Origin: CAZUNO01 sp964621445 [NCBI: Candidatus Hadarchaeota archaeon]
GTDB taxonomy: Archaea; CAYQAE01; CAYVLA01
Reading direction: 5' to 3'
Length of the DNA stretch: 64,000 bases
Assembly (NCBI GenBank): GCA_964621445.1
Contig: CAZUNO010000002.1
Location: forward strand, 62,001 to 126,000
Below the pieces are notes generated by a model. It was given only the letters and a program-made list of their open reading frames with translations, did not search any database and was not told where the DNA came from. Shown in pieces: positions 9,208 through 18,662 of the stretch. Position 1 is the first letter of the stretch, and each line of letters opens with the position of its first letter. Made by a program: the position numbers and the translations under genes.

Positions 9208-12200
9208 ACATAGAGAGCCGTCTTCTCCATGCCATGAAGATATTTCCTCGTCACAGAATGTGGCTATCCTTAGCCGGGATAATGGTATGCGCCATTCTCT
9301 TCTTCGGGGTGCTCTCCGTGGTTCACTGGCTTAGCTATTCCTCAACCTCCTACTTCGGAGAGCAAGAGGGCATATACGTACTGGCGCAGGAGGAGGCGGC
9401 CACCGTCAAACAATCACAAGTTCCCCTCGCCCTGGCTCCGGCACTAACCAGGATGAATGGAATCCAGGTGGTTTGCCCCGAACTCTTCATATATGGGGTG
9501 TTAAATGATAAGGCTGTCATAATCCGTGGGATATTCCCATCGGATTTCCAATCACTTGAACCGGTCACCCTGATTCAAGGGCGGTGGCTCAGGGACGACG
9601 ATATCAAGGCCGCCGTGGCTGGCCAGAATCTAGCCCGAAAACTGGATCTGAAGGTGAACGATACCTACCTGCTTTCAGGATCCGAGGTTGATGACTTCGT
9701 CAGGATCAGGATCGTGGGCATCTTCAAGGGAGGGGGAATGATTGATGACGACCTACTCATGAACATACACTACGCCAGGTATCTCCAACAGGAAACACAA
9801 CCCGGTTATGCCTCAATAATCCGGGCCAAGGTCAACACCACCATCTGGCCCAGCGTAGAAAGCATCTGGCAATCGGTCAGCGGACTTCCCAATATAACGC
9901 CGCTCCAATATGAACCAACTGCTCCCAACAACACCCAGAGACTGCATTTCACCTGCAATGCCACAGCTCATACCGAAGTGGGCTCGGTCATACTCTACTA
10001 CAAAAAGCAGGGTCTCCATCGCACAATCCAAAAGACCATGATAAAGGGAAATTCAAGTCAGTTTAGGACCCAGATCGGCCCTGTGAAGGACTCCTCATGG
10101 GTACTTTGTTGGGCCAACGCCACTGATATTTTGGGCCACGATCGACGGACGCCTGAGGTTAACATCTCAATAACAGATGCCCTGGGACCGGACATATTCG
10201 ATCTGACAATTGAACCGCCCCCGCCCCAGACAAAGGATCACCTGGTAAACGTCTCCTTCAAGGTATTCGATACAAGCGAAATGGTCAGGAACGTAACCGT
10301 CCACACATATAATGTTGGACTTAATCGTACATTCCACGGAAAGGACTCCACGGGGCGGGCTTACGAGCTAACCCTGGGAAGGTTTGAACCGGGACCATTG
10401 ACCCTTTGGATATCCGCCCGGGATAGATTCGGCAATCTGGCACGAACGGCTCGATACAGGTACAGGATCCTCAATAGGACCGATCAATCCCCTCCCGAAA
10501 TAGGTGAGATGGTATTCGAGCCTGACCCCCCGAATGACAACTCCACCCTGACCGTGAACGTTCCAATGTTCGATGACTCAGAGATCGTTACCGCCGACCT
10601 TATCTATGACTATCAGGTCAAGGGCATTCACTACAATGGGACCCTTAAGATGAATAGAAGCCAGGCCCAGGAGGGCCTTTGGGAAGCGGTAACCGGTTCC
10701 TTTCCGGGTGCCACAACGATTCATTTCAGGATATTCGCCAGGGACCAATTCGGGAACGCCGTATACTCGGAGACCAGGGATGTATTCGTGAGATACTCGG
10801 AGCCACCGGAGGAGCTCCAGGTCTACAGATTCCCCCAATATTCCACTCCCGGCCTCAATAATCTGGTATTCGCCGTTCTCTACGACGCGGCGGAGATCCA
10901 GGAGGTCAACTTCACCTTCGTGGAAGCGGGTAGATGGACCAACCTCTCCATACCCGTGGGGATAACTACCTTTAGGGAACCCTTTCTCCTGGGGCGCCTA
11001 TCAACCGGGTTCAAGGAATATAATCTCTCCATGGAGGACAGGCGGGAAGAGGTGACCAGATATCCAGGACAGGGACTGGAAGGGTTCCTTGTTCAGCGAA
11101 AAAGACCCCACATAGAGGATATACAGTATTCCTCGACTGTAAGGAAGGGCTTTCCCCTAATGGTGACCTTCAGGGCAGTCGGCGTCTTCCCACTAAGCGA
11201 GGTATATACCACCGACTCCAGAGGGGTAGTGGAAAAATGCGAAAGGATTGAGGGTGAATATACCGCGATCCTGGGTCCATACTCCAAGCCGGGTGACTAC
11301 TCCTTCAGTATAACTACCCAGGACTGGGCGGGCAATACACGGACCATTGAAGACCGGGAATTCACCGTAGAGGAGGAATCGATAACCGATATCGACTTCA
11401 CGCCAAAACCGCCCATTCTGGGAGAGGAGCTAACCGTGACCTGTAGGGTGATCGGGGACTCTCCCCGCAAGAAGGTCCGGCTCATAGCACCTGTGGGCGG
11501 CAAGTACGTGTTGACTCCAATGGAATTGGAGGAGGGGAGGAGATTCGCGTCCATACCCATCGATAGCCCTGGTATTCTACCCTTCTCGGTACAGGTCGAG
11601 GATGGAGAGGATCTGATACGCTCAAAAACCGTACGGCTTAACGTCGGTTCCAACCACTCATCATTGTACCTGGCTCACAGCCCACCCCATCCTCTGAGTA
11701 CCCAGAATATAACAATCTCCATCTTTGCCAGGTCGGGTCATAACCTGAAATCGCTGGAACTGGAATGGAAAAATGGATCCCACGAGATTCCACATCGCAA
11801 GGTCTGGAGGCTAGAGGGGACGGAAACGAGATTAGACTTCAAACCGGGAAGGCAAATAGAGGGGACCCTTCTTTACAGGGCAATTCTTACCACTGAAATG
11901 GGTAGCCTTACCTATCCCCTGACGGAGGACGAGTGGCTCGGGATCTCCATCACCAAAAACCTGTTTACCCCCCCGGAAATTGGAAGATTATCCCTATCCC
12001 CCCAGACTTACGTGGGACTGGATGGGAACAGGGGACAGGATTTCCTTGTTGAGGTCGGTTGCCCAATTTCCTTTGACCAGGGTATATCCTCGGTTGAGAT
12101 AGATTACGTGGTAGACCAGAGAACCTATAACGAGCCACTCCTACCGGTTTCCCGGAAATACGGGCTCTCCTCAAGGTTTTATTCAGCCTATCTCGGTCCC

Positions 12201-15200
12201 TTCCCCACCAACGAGACCATAAGTTGTCAGGTCACTGCCAGAAGCATCTCGGGATTGGAATCCTCCACCCCGGAGGTGAGCTATGTCCTCCGGGATACGG
12301 AACCTCCGGAGATACAGGATATATATCACGACCCCCTACACCCTGAACCCAAAAAGGAAATAACCATTGGGTGCGAGGTAACCGATGACTCGGGTGTCAA
12401 GGACGTTTTGCTGCTGTACGGCGGCAATGGCACCCAAAATGCAGAGCGCATGATGCGGTACGGAAATACCTACACTCTGGACCTTCTCTCCCCGCCCGCG
12501 GGCGAATCCCTCACCTATGCAATACAGGCCACGGATAACTACGGCAACAGCAACCAGTCCTTGCCGGGTACCGTTACCTCTAGGGACGAAACCCCACCCG
12601 ATATATGGGAGGTCACCCATGACCCGCTGGAACCAACGGATAATGACAGCGTCAACATAACCGTCCGACTCATCGATCGGCAGGATGAAATCGAAAACGT
12701 GACCCTACTCTGGTACCAGTACACCTGGAAGAACCAGACCAAGAAGGGGGGCAGCGGGTACATTACCAGGGTATTCCAGATCGATGCCTCTGAGTTTGAC
12801 CCGGGAATGAACGTACGGTACAAGATCGAGGCCTTTGACCGTTCGGGAAACAAGGCGGTCTACCCCAACGTAGAGCAGGGAGAAACGCCTCCTTCTCCAC
12901 TTCTCTATGGCGATAATCCTAATTCCCTGAGACAGGAAGCATGGGAACCCTATCTCACCTTCCGGGTTGTCGACAGATCCCCTCCCGTTCTCACCCTTGA
13001 TGCCCAGCCCGAAAGTCCAAATGAACTTGAAACCGTTACCTTCGAGGTGTCAGCGGAGGACAATCACCTTCTCAGGAACTACACGCTTCACCTATGGGTG
13101 TCAGGGGTTTACAGGCCTTTCAGCGAGCAGGTAGGTCGTCCTAGCTTCAGGGACGAGTTCTCCTCCGGTCCCCTAGAACCGGCATCCACCATAGTTTGCT
13201 ATCTTGAGGCATACGACAGGTCCGGTAATTATGCCCGGTTTCCGGCTCGCTCCAACCTTACCATAGATGTGGAGAGGTTCGAATGGGGAGGCGAGATGGC
13301 CGCCGTCGATCCCAGGGTTGACCTTGAAGTCGCCGGCCCGGCCGGTTTTTCTCAGGGAATGGCCAGACAGGGAGCGGGAAAGATAATCGCCAGCATAAAT
13401 GGCATCCTTTTCATGACCTTTCTGGCCACCGTGGCCGGCATCGGCAATATAGTCTACACCTCGGTTTTCAAATCGAAGAGGGAAATAGGCCTGGTCCGAA
13501 CATTAGGGGGGAGCAAGAAATTCGTCACCCTTCTGGTGGCCTCGGTTACCGTCCTGCTGGGCCTGACCGCTGCCTTGATCGGGTGTGTAATTGCCTACCT
13601 GCTGATAACGGTGTTTTCTAACCTAGGAGCCTCCCTTGCCTGGGTCACCTTGAAGCCCACATTCAATATCCTTATTCTGGCAGCGACTTCAGCGGCCGCG
13701 GTGACCATTAGCCTCTTCGGTGGAATGGTAGCCCTTACCAGGCTTTTTTCATATACCCCTGTGGAATCGATAAGGACGGTGACCGCGCCCCAAGCGAAGA
13801 GGGAGCATCCAACCTACATCGAGAATACAAGGCGTTTCCCCGCAAAGACCATCGCCGTTTTACTCCTCATCACCATTAGTGCCGCTGCCATGATGCGCCT
13901 ATATCCTACATATATCTCCGAGCAGCCCTTCGATCCCGATTCCTGGTTGCACCTAACCGCTGCATCCGATATGCGGGAGACCGGCCATCTGAGACTCGAT
14001 TACGCTTCCCGGGAAATGCAGGCGGTCAGCGCCCTCCCTGGCCTCAACATCCTGCTGGTCGTATCCCAGGTATTGACCGGGAGCGAGATGATCCCAGCGA
14101 GGATCATAACCCCCATCATATCATCACTTGGCTTGATCCTGGCCTTTGTACTGGCCAGGAAACTCTCCAGGAGCGATATCGTGGCAGGAATGACCGCGAT
14201 CATACTGGCAGTGGTTGGCTTTTATGCCAACCGAACGGCAGCGCTTACCAAGGAGGCCCTCGCACTCCAGATGCTCCTACTCTGCCTCTACATGTTATAC
14301 CTAAGCCACATCTCCAGAAGCACCAAGCACAAGACTCTGCTAGTTGCCATTTCCGTTGCCCTGATGCTGACCCATCACCTAACGGCCATCTATTTCATGC
14401 TGATTTTTGTGGGATACATCTTTCTGAGAATCTTCCACAAGTATTCCCAGGGTGTCATCGACCCCCTGGAGGTCAAGCAGGATGCCCTAACCGGTCTTGG
14501 GGTCCTAACCAGCTATCTTATCATCAGCTTCACCCTGGGCAAGTACGAAACTCCGATACCATTCCAGGACTCCCTTCTGATAATATCCCTGTTCTTCGTG
14601 ACCATCGGATTCGGAAGAATTTTGCTTTCGTCATCATTCTTGGGCCAGCACCGGAGATCTATATCCCTGGTCGCAGCCCTGGGTACGGTTACCTTCCCCT
14701 TCATCGCCTACCGCGCCGGGCTCTTCTCCTACGCACCATGGGAACAGGTCCTCCCCATGATAGCCCCCCACTTGTCCCTTCTGGCCATAGCGATCCTGGC
14801 CCTGTTCCCGGTCTCCCTGCTCTCAGAAAATCGAAAGTCCTTCATCTTGGCCTGGGCCTCTGCCGTGATTCCCTTCCTATTATTTGGACTTGTCAAAAGG
14901 GATATCTTCGGCTACATACTGCTCTTCAGGAACATCTCATACGGTTATCAACTATCGGCCATATTGGTAGGCATCGCCTTCGTCTATGCCTACAAGCGTT
15001 TCGAGGCCGGAGGTCAGGATGGAATCCGCACCGGGCTGGTTGCCATAGCCGCGGTGCTCCTCATGACCAACCTTCTATTCGCCTCCCACATGGGTTTTCT
15101 GTCCCGCCCTTATGAGAAGAAGGACCTATACACGACCACGGAGTTCAACGCGGCCTTGAAGGTGAACCAATCAACCCTAAGAGGTCAGCTGGTAGGGTCG

Positions 15201-15500
15201 GACGAACGTGGTCGCCGGCTTCTATTGTACGTAACTGGGGAGGATGGAGACCAGATCACGACCTACGTCTATATGATCAGGATGGAAAAATGGTTAATAA
15301 ACAGGCTTAACGAACAGGTCAACTTGACCGAGAAGCCGCTGACCCATATCCTCACCTATGACGAGATGTTTGAGGTCGGTTTCGTGGATCAGGTACTGTT
15401 CAAGGATGTGGAAAGGCTAGAGCTCAATCGATATGAGGACGTCATTCTGGACAACGGCGGTGAACACCTCATTTACGTGGCCAGGAAGGAATGGCCGTAG
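9204..15500 (+). CDS. Giant fusion: FtsX-type permease + Ig-like ectodomain repeats + GT-C-like multi-pass domain
   Basis: A 2098-residue protein in four blocks. Residues about 18-42 are TM1, followed to about 230 by a MacB-PCD-like domain. Residues about 240-1370 are extracytoplasmic and contain Ig/fibronectin-like modules of about 95-105 residues that often open with D..PPEI or PPxI and contain many N-x-S/T sequons. Residues about 1390-1525 are the FtsX core (SKREIGLVRTLGG). Residues about 1550-2098 form roughly ten TM helices with an early FDPDSWLH motif, reminiscent of the acidic motif in GT-C glycosyltransferases such as STT3/AglB. The GTG start overlaps the upstream stop; GGAGGT lies directly before it, and an in-frame ATG at 9234 is the alternative. 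Block functions are inferred from fold resemblance. Confidence 0.85.
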   Translation: MNIESRLLHAMKIFPRHRMWLSLAGIMVCAILFFGVLSVVHWLSYSSTSYFGEQEGIYVLAQEEAATVKQSQVPLALAPALTRMNGIQVVCPELFIYGVLNDKAVIIRGIFPSDFQSLEPVTLIQGRWLRDDDIKAAVAGQNLARKLDLKVNDTYLLSGSEVDDFVRIRIVGIFKGGGMIDDDLLMNIHYARYLQQETQPGYASIIRAKVNTTIWPSVESIWQSVSGLPNITPLQYEPTAPNNTQRLHFTCNATAHTEVGSVILYYKKQGLHRTIQKTMIKGNSSQFRTQIGPVKDSSWVLCWANATDILGHDRRTPEVNISITDALGPDIFDLTIEPPPPQTKDHLVNVSFKVFDTSEMVRNVTVHTYNVGLNRTFHGKDSTGRAYELTLGRFEPGPLTLWISARDRFGNLARTARYRYRILNRTDQSPPEIGEMVFEPDPPNDNSTLTVNVPMFDDSEIVTADLIYDYQVKGIHYNGTLKMNRSQAQEGLWEAVTGSFPGATTIHFRIFARDQFGNAVYSETRDVFVRYSEPPEELQVYRFPQYSTPGLNNLVFAVLYDAAEIQEVNFTFVEAGRWTNLSIPVGITTFREPFLLGRLSTGFKEYNLSMEDRREEVTRYPGQGLEGFLVQRKRPHIEDIQYSSTVRKGFPLMVTFRAVGVFPLSEVYTTDSRGVVEKCERIEGEYTAILGPYSKPGDYSFSITTQDWAGNTRTIEDREFTVEEESITDIDFTPKPPILGEELTVTCRVIGDSPRKKVRLIAPVGGKYVLTPMELEEGRRFASIPIDSPGILPFSVQVEDGEDLIRSKTVRLNVGSNHSSLYLAHSPPHPLSTQNITISIFARSGHNLKSLELEWKNGSHEIPHRKVWRLEGTETRLDFKPGRQIEGTLLYRAILTTEMGSLTYPLTEDEWLGISITKNLFTPPEIGRLSLSPQTYVGLDGNRGQDFLVEVGCPISFDQGISSVEIDYVVDQRTYNEPLLPVSRKYGLSSRFYSAYLGPFPTNETISCQVTARSISGLESSTPEVSYVLRDTEPPEIQDIYHDPLHPEPKKEITIGCEVTDDSGVKDVLLLYGGNGTQNAERMMRYGNTYTLDLLSPPAGESLTYAIQATDNYGNSNQSLPGTVTSRDETPPDIWEVTHDPLEPTDNDSVNITVRLIDRQDEIENVTLLWYQYTWKNQTKKGGSGYITRVFQIDASEFDPGMNVRYKIEAFDRSGNKAVYPNVEQGETPPSPLLYGDNPNSLRQEAWEPYLTFRVVDRSPPVLTLDAQPESPNELETVTFEVSAEDNHLLRNYTLHLWVSGVYRPFSEQVGRPSFRDEFSSGPLEPASTIVCYLEAYDRSGNYARFPARSNLTIDVERFEWGGEMAAVDPRVDLEVAGPAGFSQGMARQGAGKIIASINGILFMTFLATVAGIGNIVYTSVFKSKREIGLVRTLGGSKKFVTLLVASVTVLLGLTAALIGCVIAYLLITVFSNLGASLAWVTLKPTFNILILAATSAAAVTISLFGGMVALTRLFSYTPVESIRTVTAPQAKREHPTYIENTRRFPAKTIAVLLLITISAAAMMRLYPTYISEQPFDPDSWLHLTAASDMRETGHLRLDYASREMQAVSALPGLNILLVVSQVLTGSEMIPARIITPIISSLGLILAFVLARKLSRSDIVAGMTAIILAVVGFYANRTAALTKEALALQMLLLCLYMLYLSHISRSTKHKTLLVAISVALMLTHHLTAIYFMLIFVGYIFLRIFHKYSQGVIDPLEVKQDALTGLGVLTSYLIISFTLGKYETPIPFQDSLLIISLFFVTIGFGRILLSSSFLGQHRRSISLVAALGTVTFPFIAYRAGLFSYAPWEQVLPMIAPHLSLLAIAILALFPVSLLSENRKSFILAWASAVIPFLLFGLVKRDIFGYILLFRNISYGYQLSAILVGIAFVYAYKRFEAGGQDGIRTGLVAIAAVLLMTNLLFASHMGFLSRPYEKKDLYTTTEFNAALKVNQSTLRGQLVGSDERGRRLLLYVTGEDGDQITTYVYMIRMEKWLINRLNEQVNLTEKPLTHILTYDEMFEVGFVDQVLFKDVERLELNRYEDVILDNGGEHLIYVARKEWP

Positions 15501-16310
15501 GTGCTTGTCTTGGAGAGATCTTTGGCCATCAGAGTAGACATCGACACCATCAAGGGGCTCTTGGATGGGGTCCCCATTCTACTGGACATGTTCGACGACC
15601 TGGGAATCCAGGCCACGTTTTTCGGCTGTGTGGGGCCGGATAAGACCTCGAGAAGTTTCCTGCAAGCTCCGCGAATCGCCAGGCATGTTTCCGTAAATCC
15701 CCTGAAAAAATTCGGGCTCCGTGAAATCATGGGTTCCATTAAAGGCCTTGATTTCCGCAAGCATGACGGGGAACTGAGGGAGATCCAGGAAAGGGGCCAC
15801 GAACTACAGCTCCACGCCTTCGATCATCTGGATTGGATAAAAAGGGTGGAGAACCTTGACCTATCGGGGACCAGGTCACTTATCGAGAGGGGCATACGTA
15901 GCTTTGAGGCAATCACCGGCAGGAAACCCCGGGGTTTCGCATGTCCAGCCTTCAGGGTTACGGAGAATGTCCTGCTGGCTGAACAGGAGCTGGGATTCGA
16001 CTATGCAAGCGATTATCATGATCTTCTGAGGACTGTTCCCTTCAAGCCGCAGGAATCATCGGTTCTACAGATACCGGTGAACGCTCCTCTGATAGAAGAT
16101 ATGGTAGCAAAGGGTTTGAGCGATGCGCAAATACTATCCAGGCTCAAAAACATTGTAGATCAAACCCCGCTGACCGTGTTTTATCTACATCCCTGCTATG
16201 AGCCTCGGCTAAAAGGGGACCTACTGAGGGATTTCATAGAACAGGCCCTGGAAAAGGCCCGTCATGTGAAATTTTGGGAGGTGTGGAAAAGCTGGAGTCA
16301 TTGCGCATAG
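15501..16310 (+). CDS. Polysaccharide deacetylase / ArnD-like
   Basis: 269 residues with the NodB-type motifs: catalytic Asp in RVDIDT, IQATFFG, the metal His pair in LQLHAFDHLDW, FACPAFR and the C-terminal FYLHPCYEP. This set best matches ArnD-type deformylases/deacetylases of lipid-linked sugars. The GTG start directly follows the stop of the giant fusion gene. With the GT4 and SMR-like genes downstream it suggests remodelling of a polyprenyl-linked surface sugar. Substrate is unknown. Confidence 0.8.
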   Translation: MLVLERSLAIRVDIDTIKGLLDGVPILLDMFDDLGIQATFFGCVGPDKTSRSFLQAPRIARHVSVNPLKKFGLREIMGSIKGLDFRKHDGELREIQERGHELQLHAFDHLDWIKRVENLDLSGTRSLIERGIRSFEAITGRKPRGFACPAFRVTENVLLAEQELGFDYASDYHDLLRTVPFKPQESSVLQIPVNAPLIEDMVAKGLSDAQILSRLKNIVDQTPLTVFYLHPCYEPRLKGDLLRDFIEQALEKARHVKFWEVWKSWSHCA

Positions 16311-17464
16311 TGATGATCTACGAGCTGGGACCTAAGGACGACGGTTCATTTCTCGGTGGCATAGAGTCCCACATACTGGGTCTTGCCAAGGAGCTAGCTC
16401 ATGACCATCAGGTAACCATTCTAACCGGCGCCATACCGGGGGAGAGAGATAAAACTGATCTCGATGGGCTGAATGTCATTAGATCCGATATCATGGGAAT
16501 GGTTTCTCGATCCTGGAACCCCACCAACCTTACAACGAGGCGACAGATCTTCTCCACCCCCGCCTTTCTAAGGACGGGAATCGACCTGGATGCCGACATT
16601 TACCACGGACATATTTACACCTCGGGGATTTCAGCTCTGGGCCTGGCATCGCTTGGTTCCGGTGGTTCGGTTAACACCATACACGGGTCCTACTATGACC
16701 ACTGGGAATCAATTACCAACTCGAGCCTCAAACCCCATGCCTACAGAGTGGCCGAGAGATTATTGGCAACGTTCCTAGCTCGCAATTGCGATAGACAGAT
16801 ACACACGGCAACCGATTTCGCGGTTAAGGTCAGGCAGTGGGGGGCACCGCAAGAAAAGGTCCAGGTAATACTCAACGGGGTTGATACCGATAGATTCTCA
16901 CCTCAGGTAAATCCCCGCGAACAATCGGACATACCAATAGTGATGACGGTTCGTCGGTTGGTACCCAAGAACGGGGTCCACCATTTCATCCAGGCCTGCA
17001 GCCATTTGGAGAGGGAATCTAGATTCGTTATAGTTGGCGATGGTCCTTCCAGACCGGGTCTAGAGTCGCTGGCGAGGAGGATAGGGGTGGACGACCGGGT
17101 TGAATTCCGTGGCGCAATTCCCAACAACCAGATGCCAGGAATCATCGCCGGTGCCGACGTGTTAGTTATCCCCAGTTTGGTCGAGGCCTCCAGCATATCC
17201 CTATTGGAGGCAATGGCCATGGCAAAGCCAACGGTGGTCACCAACATACCGGGCATCGACGAGGTAGCAAGTCCGGAGAGAAGCATCATGGTTCCACCCG
17301 GGAACCCCGAGGCCATCGCAACGGGCATTGATCACCTTCTATCCGATAGGAAGAAAGCGAGGGAACTTGGAAGAAAAGGACGAGAATACGTGGTCGCTAA
17401 TCGATCCATCAAGAAGATGACGGAGAAAACAATGATCATCTACCGCCAGGCACTCGAGTCCTAG
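16301..17464 (+). CDS. GT4 family glycosyltransferase
   Basis: A GT-B-fold enzyme that transfers a sugar from a nucleotide donor. Visible features are the N-terminal RIVMIYELGP with a glycine-rich loop (FLGGIESH), ILNGVDTDRF, and the C-terminal donor-site signature PSLVEASSISLLEAMAMAKP with its E-x7-E glutamates. I chose the TTG at 16301: it has GGAG three bases upstream and gives the typical MRIV N terminus. It overlaps the end of the deacetylase gene by ten bases. Longer TTG/GTG starts exist at 16274 and 16283. Confidence 0.87.
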   Translation: MRIVMIYELGPKDDGSFLGGIESHILGLAKELAHDHQVTILTGAIPGERDKTDLDGLNVIRSDIMGMVSRSWNPTNLTTRRQIFSTPAFLRTGIDLDADIYHGHIYTSGISALGLASLGSGGSVNTIHGSYYDHWESITNSSLKPHAYRVAERLLATFLARNCDRQIHTATDFAVKVRQWGAPQEKVQVILNGVDTDRFSPQVNPREQSDIPIVMTVRRLVPKNGVHHFIQACSHLERESRFVIVGDGPSRPGLESLARRIGVDDRVEFRGAIPNNQMPGIIAGADVLVIPSLVEASSISLLEAMAMAKPTVVTNIPGIDEVASPERSIMVPPGNPEAIATGIDHLLSDRKKARELGRKGREYVVANRSIKKMTEKTMIIYRQALES

Positions 17465-17838
17465 ACCCTGGACAGCAGGATCAAGGCCAGTATACCACAC
17501 CCGATCCCTGCCGCTATCCTCAGATCTACCTCCTCGCCCAGCAATACAACGCATAGAACCGCGAACAGGACGTTTCCCAGGACAATAACCAGGTTCAAGC
17601 CCAGTACGGCAGGTACATCGTTTGACAGGAAAGCCAGATCCACCGCCAAAACCACCAGGCCCATCAGAAGAACAAGGTAGACATATGGATTTCTAGCCAG
17701 GGAGAAAAGAAAGGATGGGCTCAGGACCTGGGATAGCGAGGTTTCGTCGAGCTTATCCGCTGCAACCTTGTGAAAAAAGAGATTAAGACCACTAAGCACT
17801 CCAGCAACTATGGCGAATAATAGGATCTTACCCTGCAA
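17461..17838 (-). CDS. SMR/EamA-like four-helix membrane carrier
   Basis: 125 residues with four hydrophobic helices and the small-multidrug-resistance layout, ending in GEEVDLRIAAGIGCGILALILLS-type helix 4. Proteins of this size next to deacetylases and GTs (ArnE/ArnF) flip polyprenyl-phosphate-linked sugars. Convergent with the GT4 gene with four bases of overlap, and two bases after the archaeosortase gene, so it is probably cotranscribed with the latter. Lipid-linked sugar flipping is an inference from neighbours. Confidence 0.7.
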   Translation of the reverse strand: MQGKILLFAIVAGVLSGLNLFFHKVAADKLDETSLSQVLSPSFLFSLARNPYVYLVLLMGLVVLAVDLAFLSNDVPAVLGLNLVIVLGNVLFAVLCVVLLGEEVDLRIAAGIGCGILALILLSRV

Positions 17839-17840
17839 GT

Positions 17841-18656
17841 TTAGCCCCCCGAGGCTTCAGCCGCCCTCTCCTGGCTGGACTCCACCCTCCTAAACACGAA
17901 GAACCAGAAAACGAAGATCCAACCTATAAAGAACACGAAACCAAAATAGTCATGGAAGGTCTTCATGGCCTCAAACCCTATATAATAGGTTATGAGAGAA
18001 AGAACCACTATCCTCACTATATTGGCCGAGTAGGTCCCGGCCGCCCCCACAAGGAAGTAAACGCTACCCATCTTCTTGTCCATCCTATCCCTGAGATCAA
18101 CCAGCATCATGGCGAAGAAAGCCAGGAACAGGAAGGAGGAATGGATCCCCGAACAGGCCTCAGTAACCAGAAGGGTCACCGGCCGAGAGTGGTCGGGGGC
18201 TGAAAGAACTATCTCGTTTCCTGCTCCCGAAAAGGGAATACCCATCATGCTCAGCACCGCCCTGGAAAAATACATCACGTTTCCAAGCCAGGCCCTGCCG
18301 AAAGAGGTCTCCAGTATGTACTTATCGAATCCAATGGTTATCAAGAAATAAAAAACCAGAACCGGGGTAACGAAGAAGTAAAGCAAAGTCCGATAACGTA
18401 GCAGAAAATCGTACTCCCGCGACAGATAGCGATAGGCCAGGAACAAGGAACCGATCCCCACAAAAACCAAGCCGGACGCAACAGCCAGATCAGAGGAACG
18501 AACACGCTGGAAAAGGACGTATGAAACAAGCGCAAAAGCCAGGTACCCATAACCGAGGATCGAAACCTGAGAGAACGACACATTCTCCTTTATGGCGGAG
18601 ACCGGCCTCATAGAGATGAAGGACAGCGTATATCTAATAAATGGCTTGCGAATCAC
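17841..18656 (-). CDS. Archaeosortase/exosortase family transpeptidase
   Basis: A multi-pass membrane protein of about 271 residues with the three family residues in order: Cys in TEACSGIHS, Arg in ANIVRI and His in FHDYFGF. Archaeosortases cleave and transfer C-terminal sorting-tail proteins onto a lipid at the cell surface. The GTG start at 18656 is six bases from the upstream gene; an ATG at 18611 with a TATA-like ATTTATTAGATATA upstream is an alternative. No obvious PGF-CTERM-like target is seen in this window, so the recognition motif is unknown. Confidence 0.88.
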   Translation of the reverse strand: MIRKPFIRYTLSFISMRPVSAIKENVSFSQVSILGYGYLAFALVSYVLFQRVRSSDLAVASGLVFVGIGSLFLAYRYLSREYDFLLRYRTLLYFFVTPVLVFYFLITIGFDKYILETSFGRAWLGNVMYFSRAVLSMMGIPFSGAGNEIVLSAPDHSRPVTLLVTEACSGIHSSFLFLAFFAMMLVDLRDRMDKKMGSVYFLVGAAGTYSANIVRIVVLSLITYYIGFEAMKTFHDYFGFVFFIGWIFVFWFFVFRRVESSQERAAEASGG

Positions 18657-18662
18657 TTTGGT

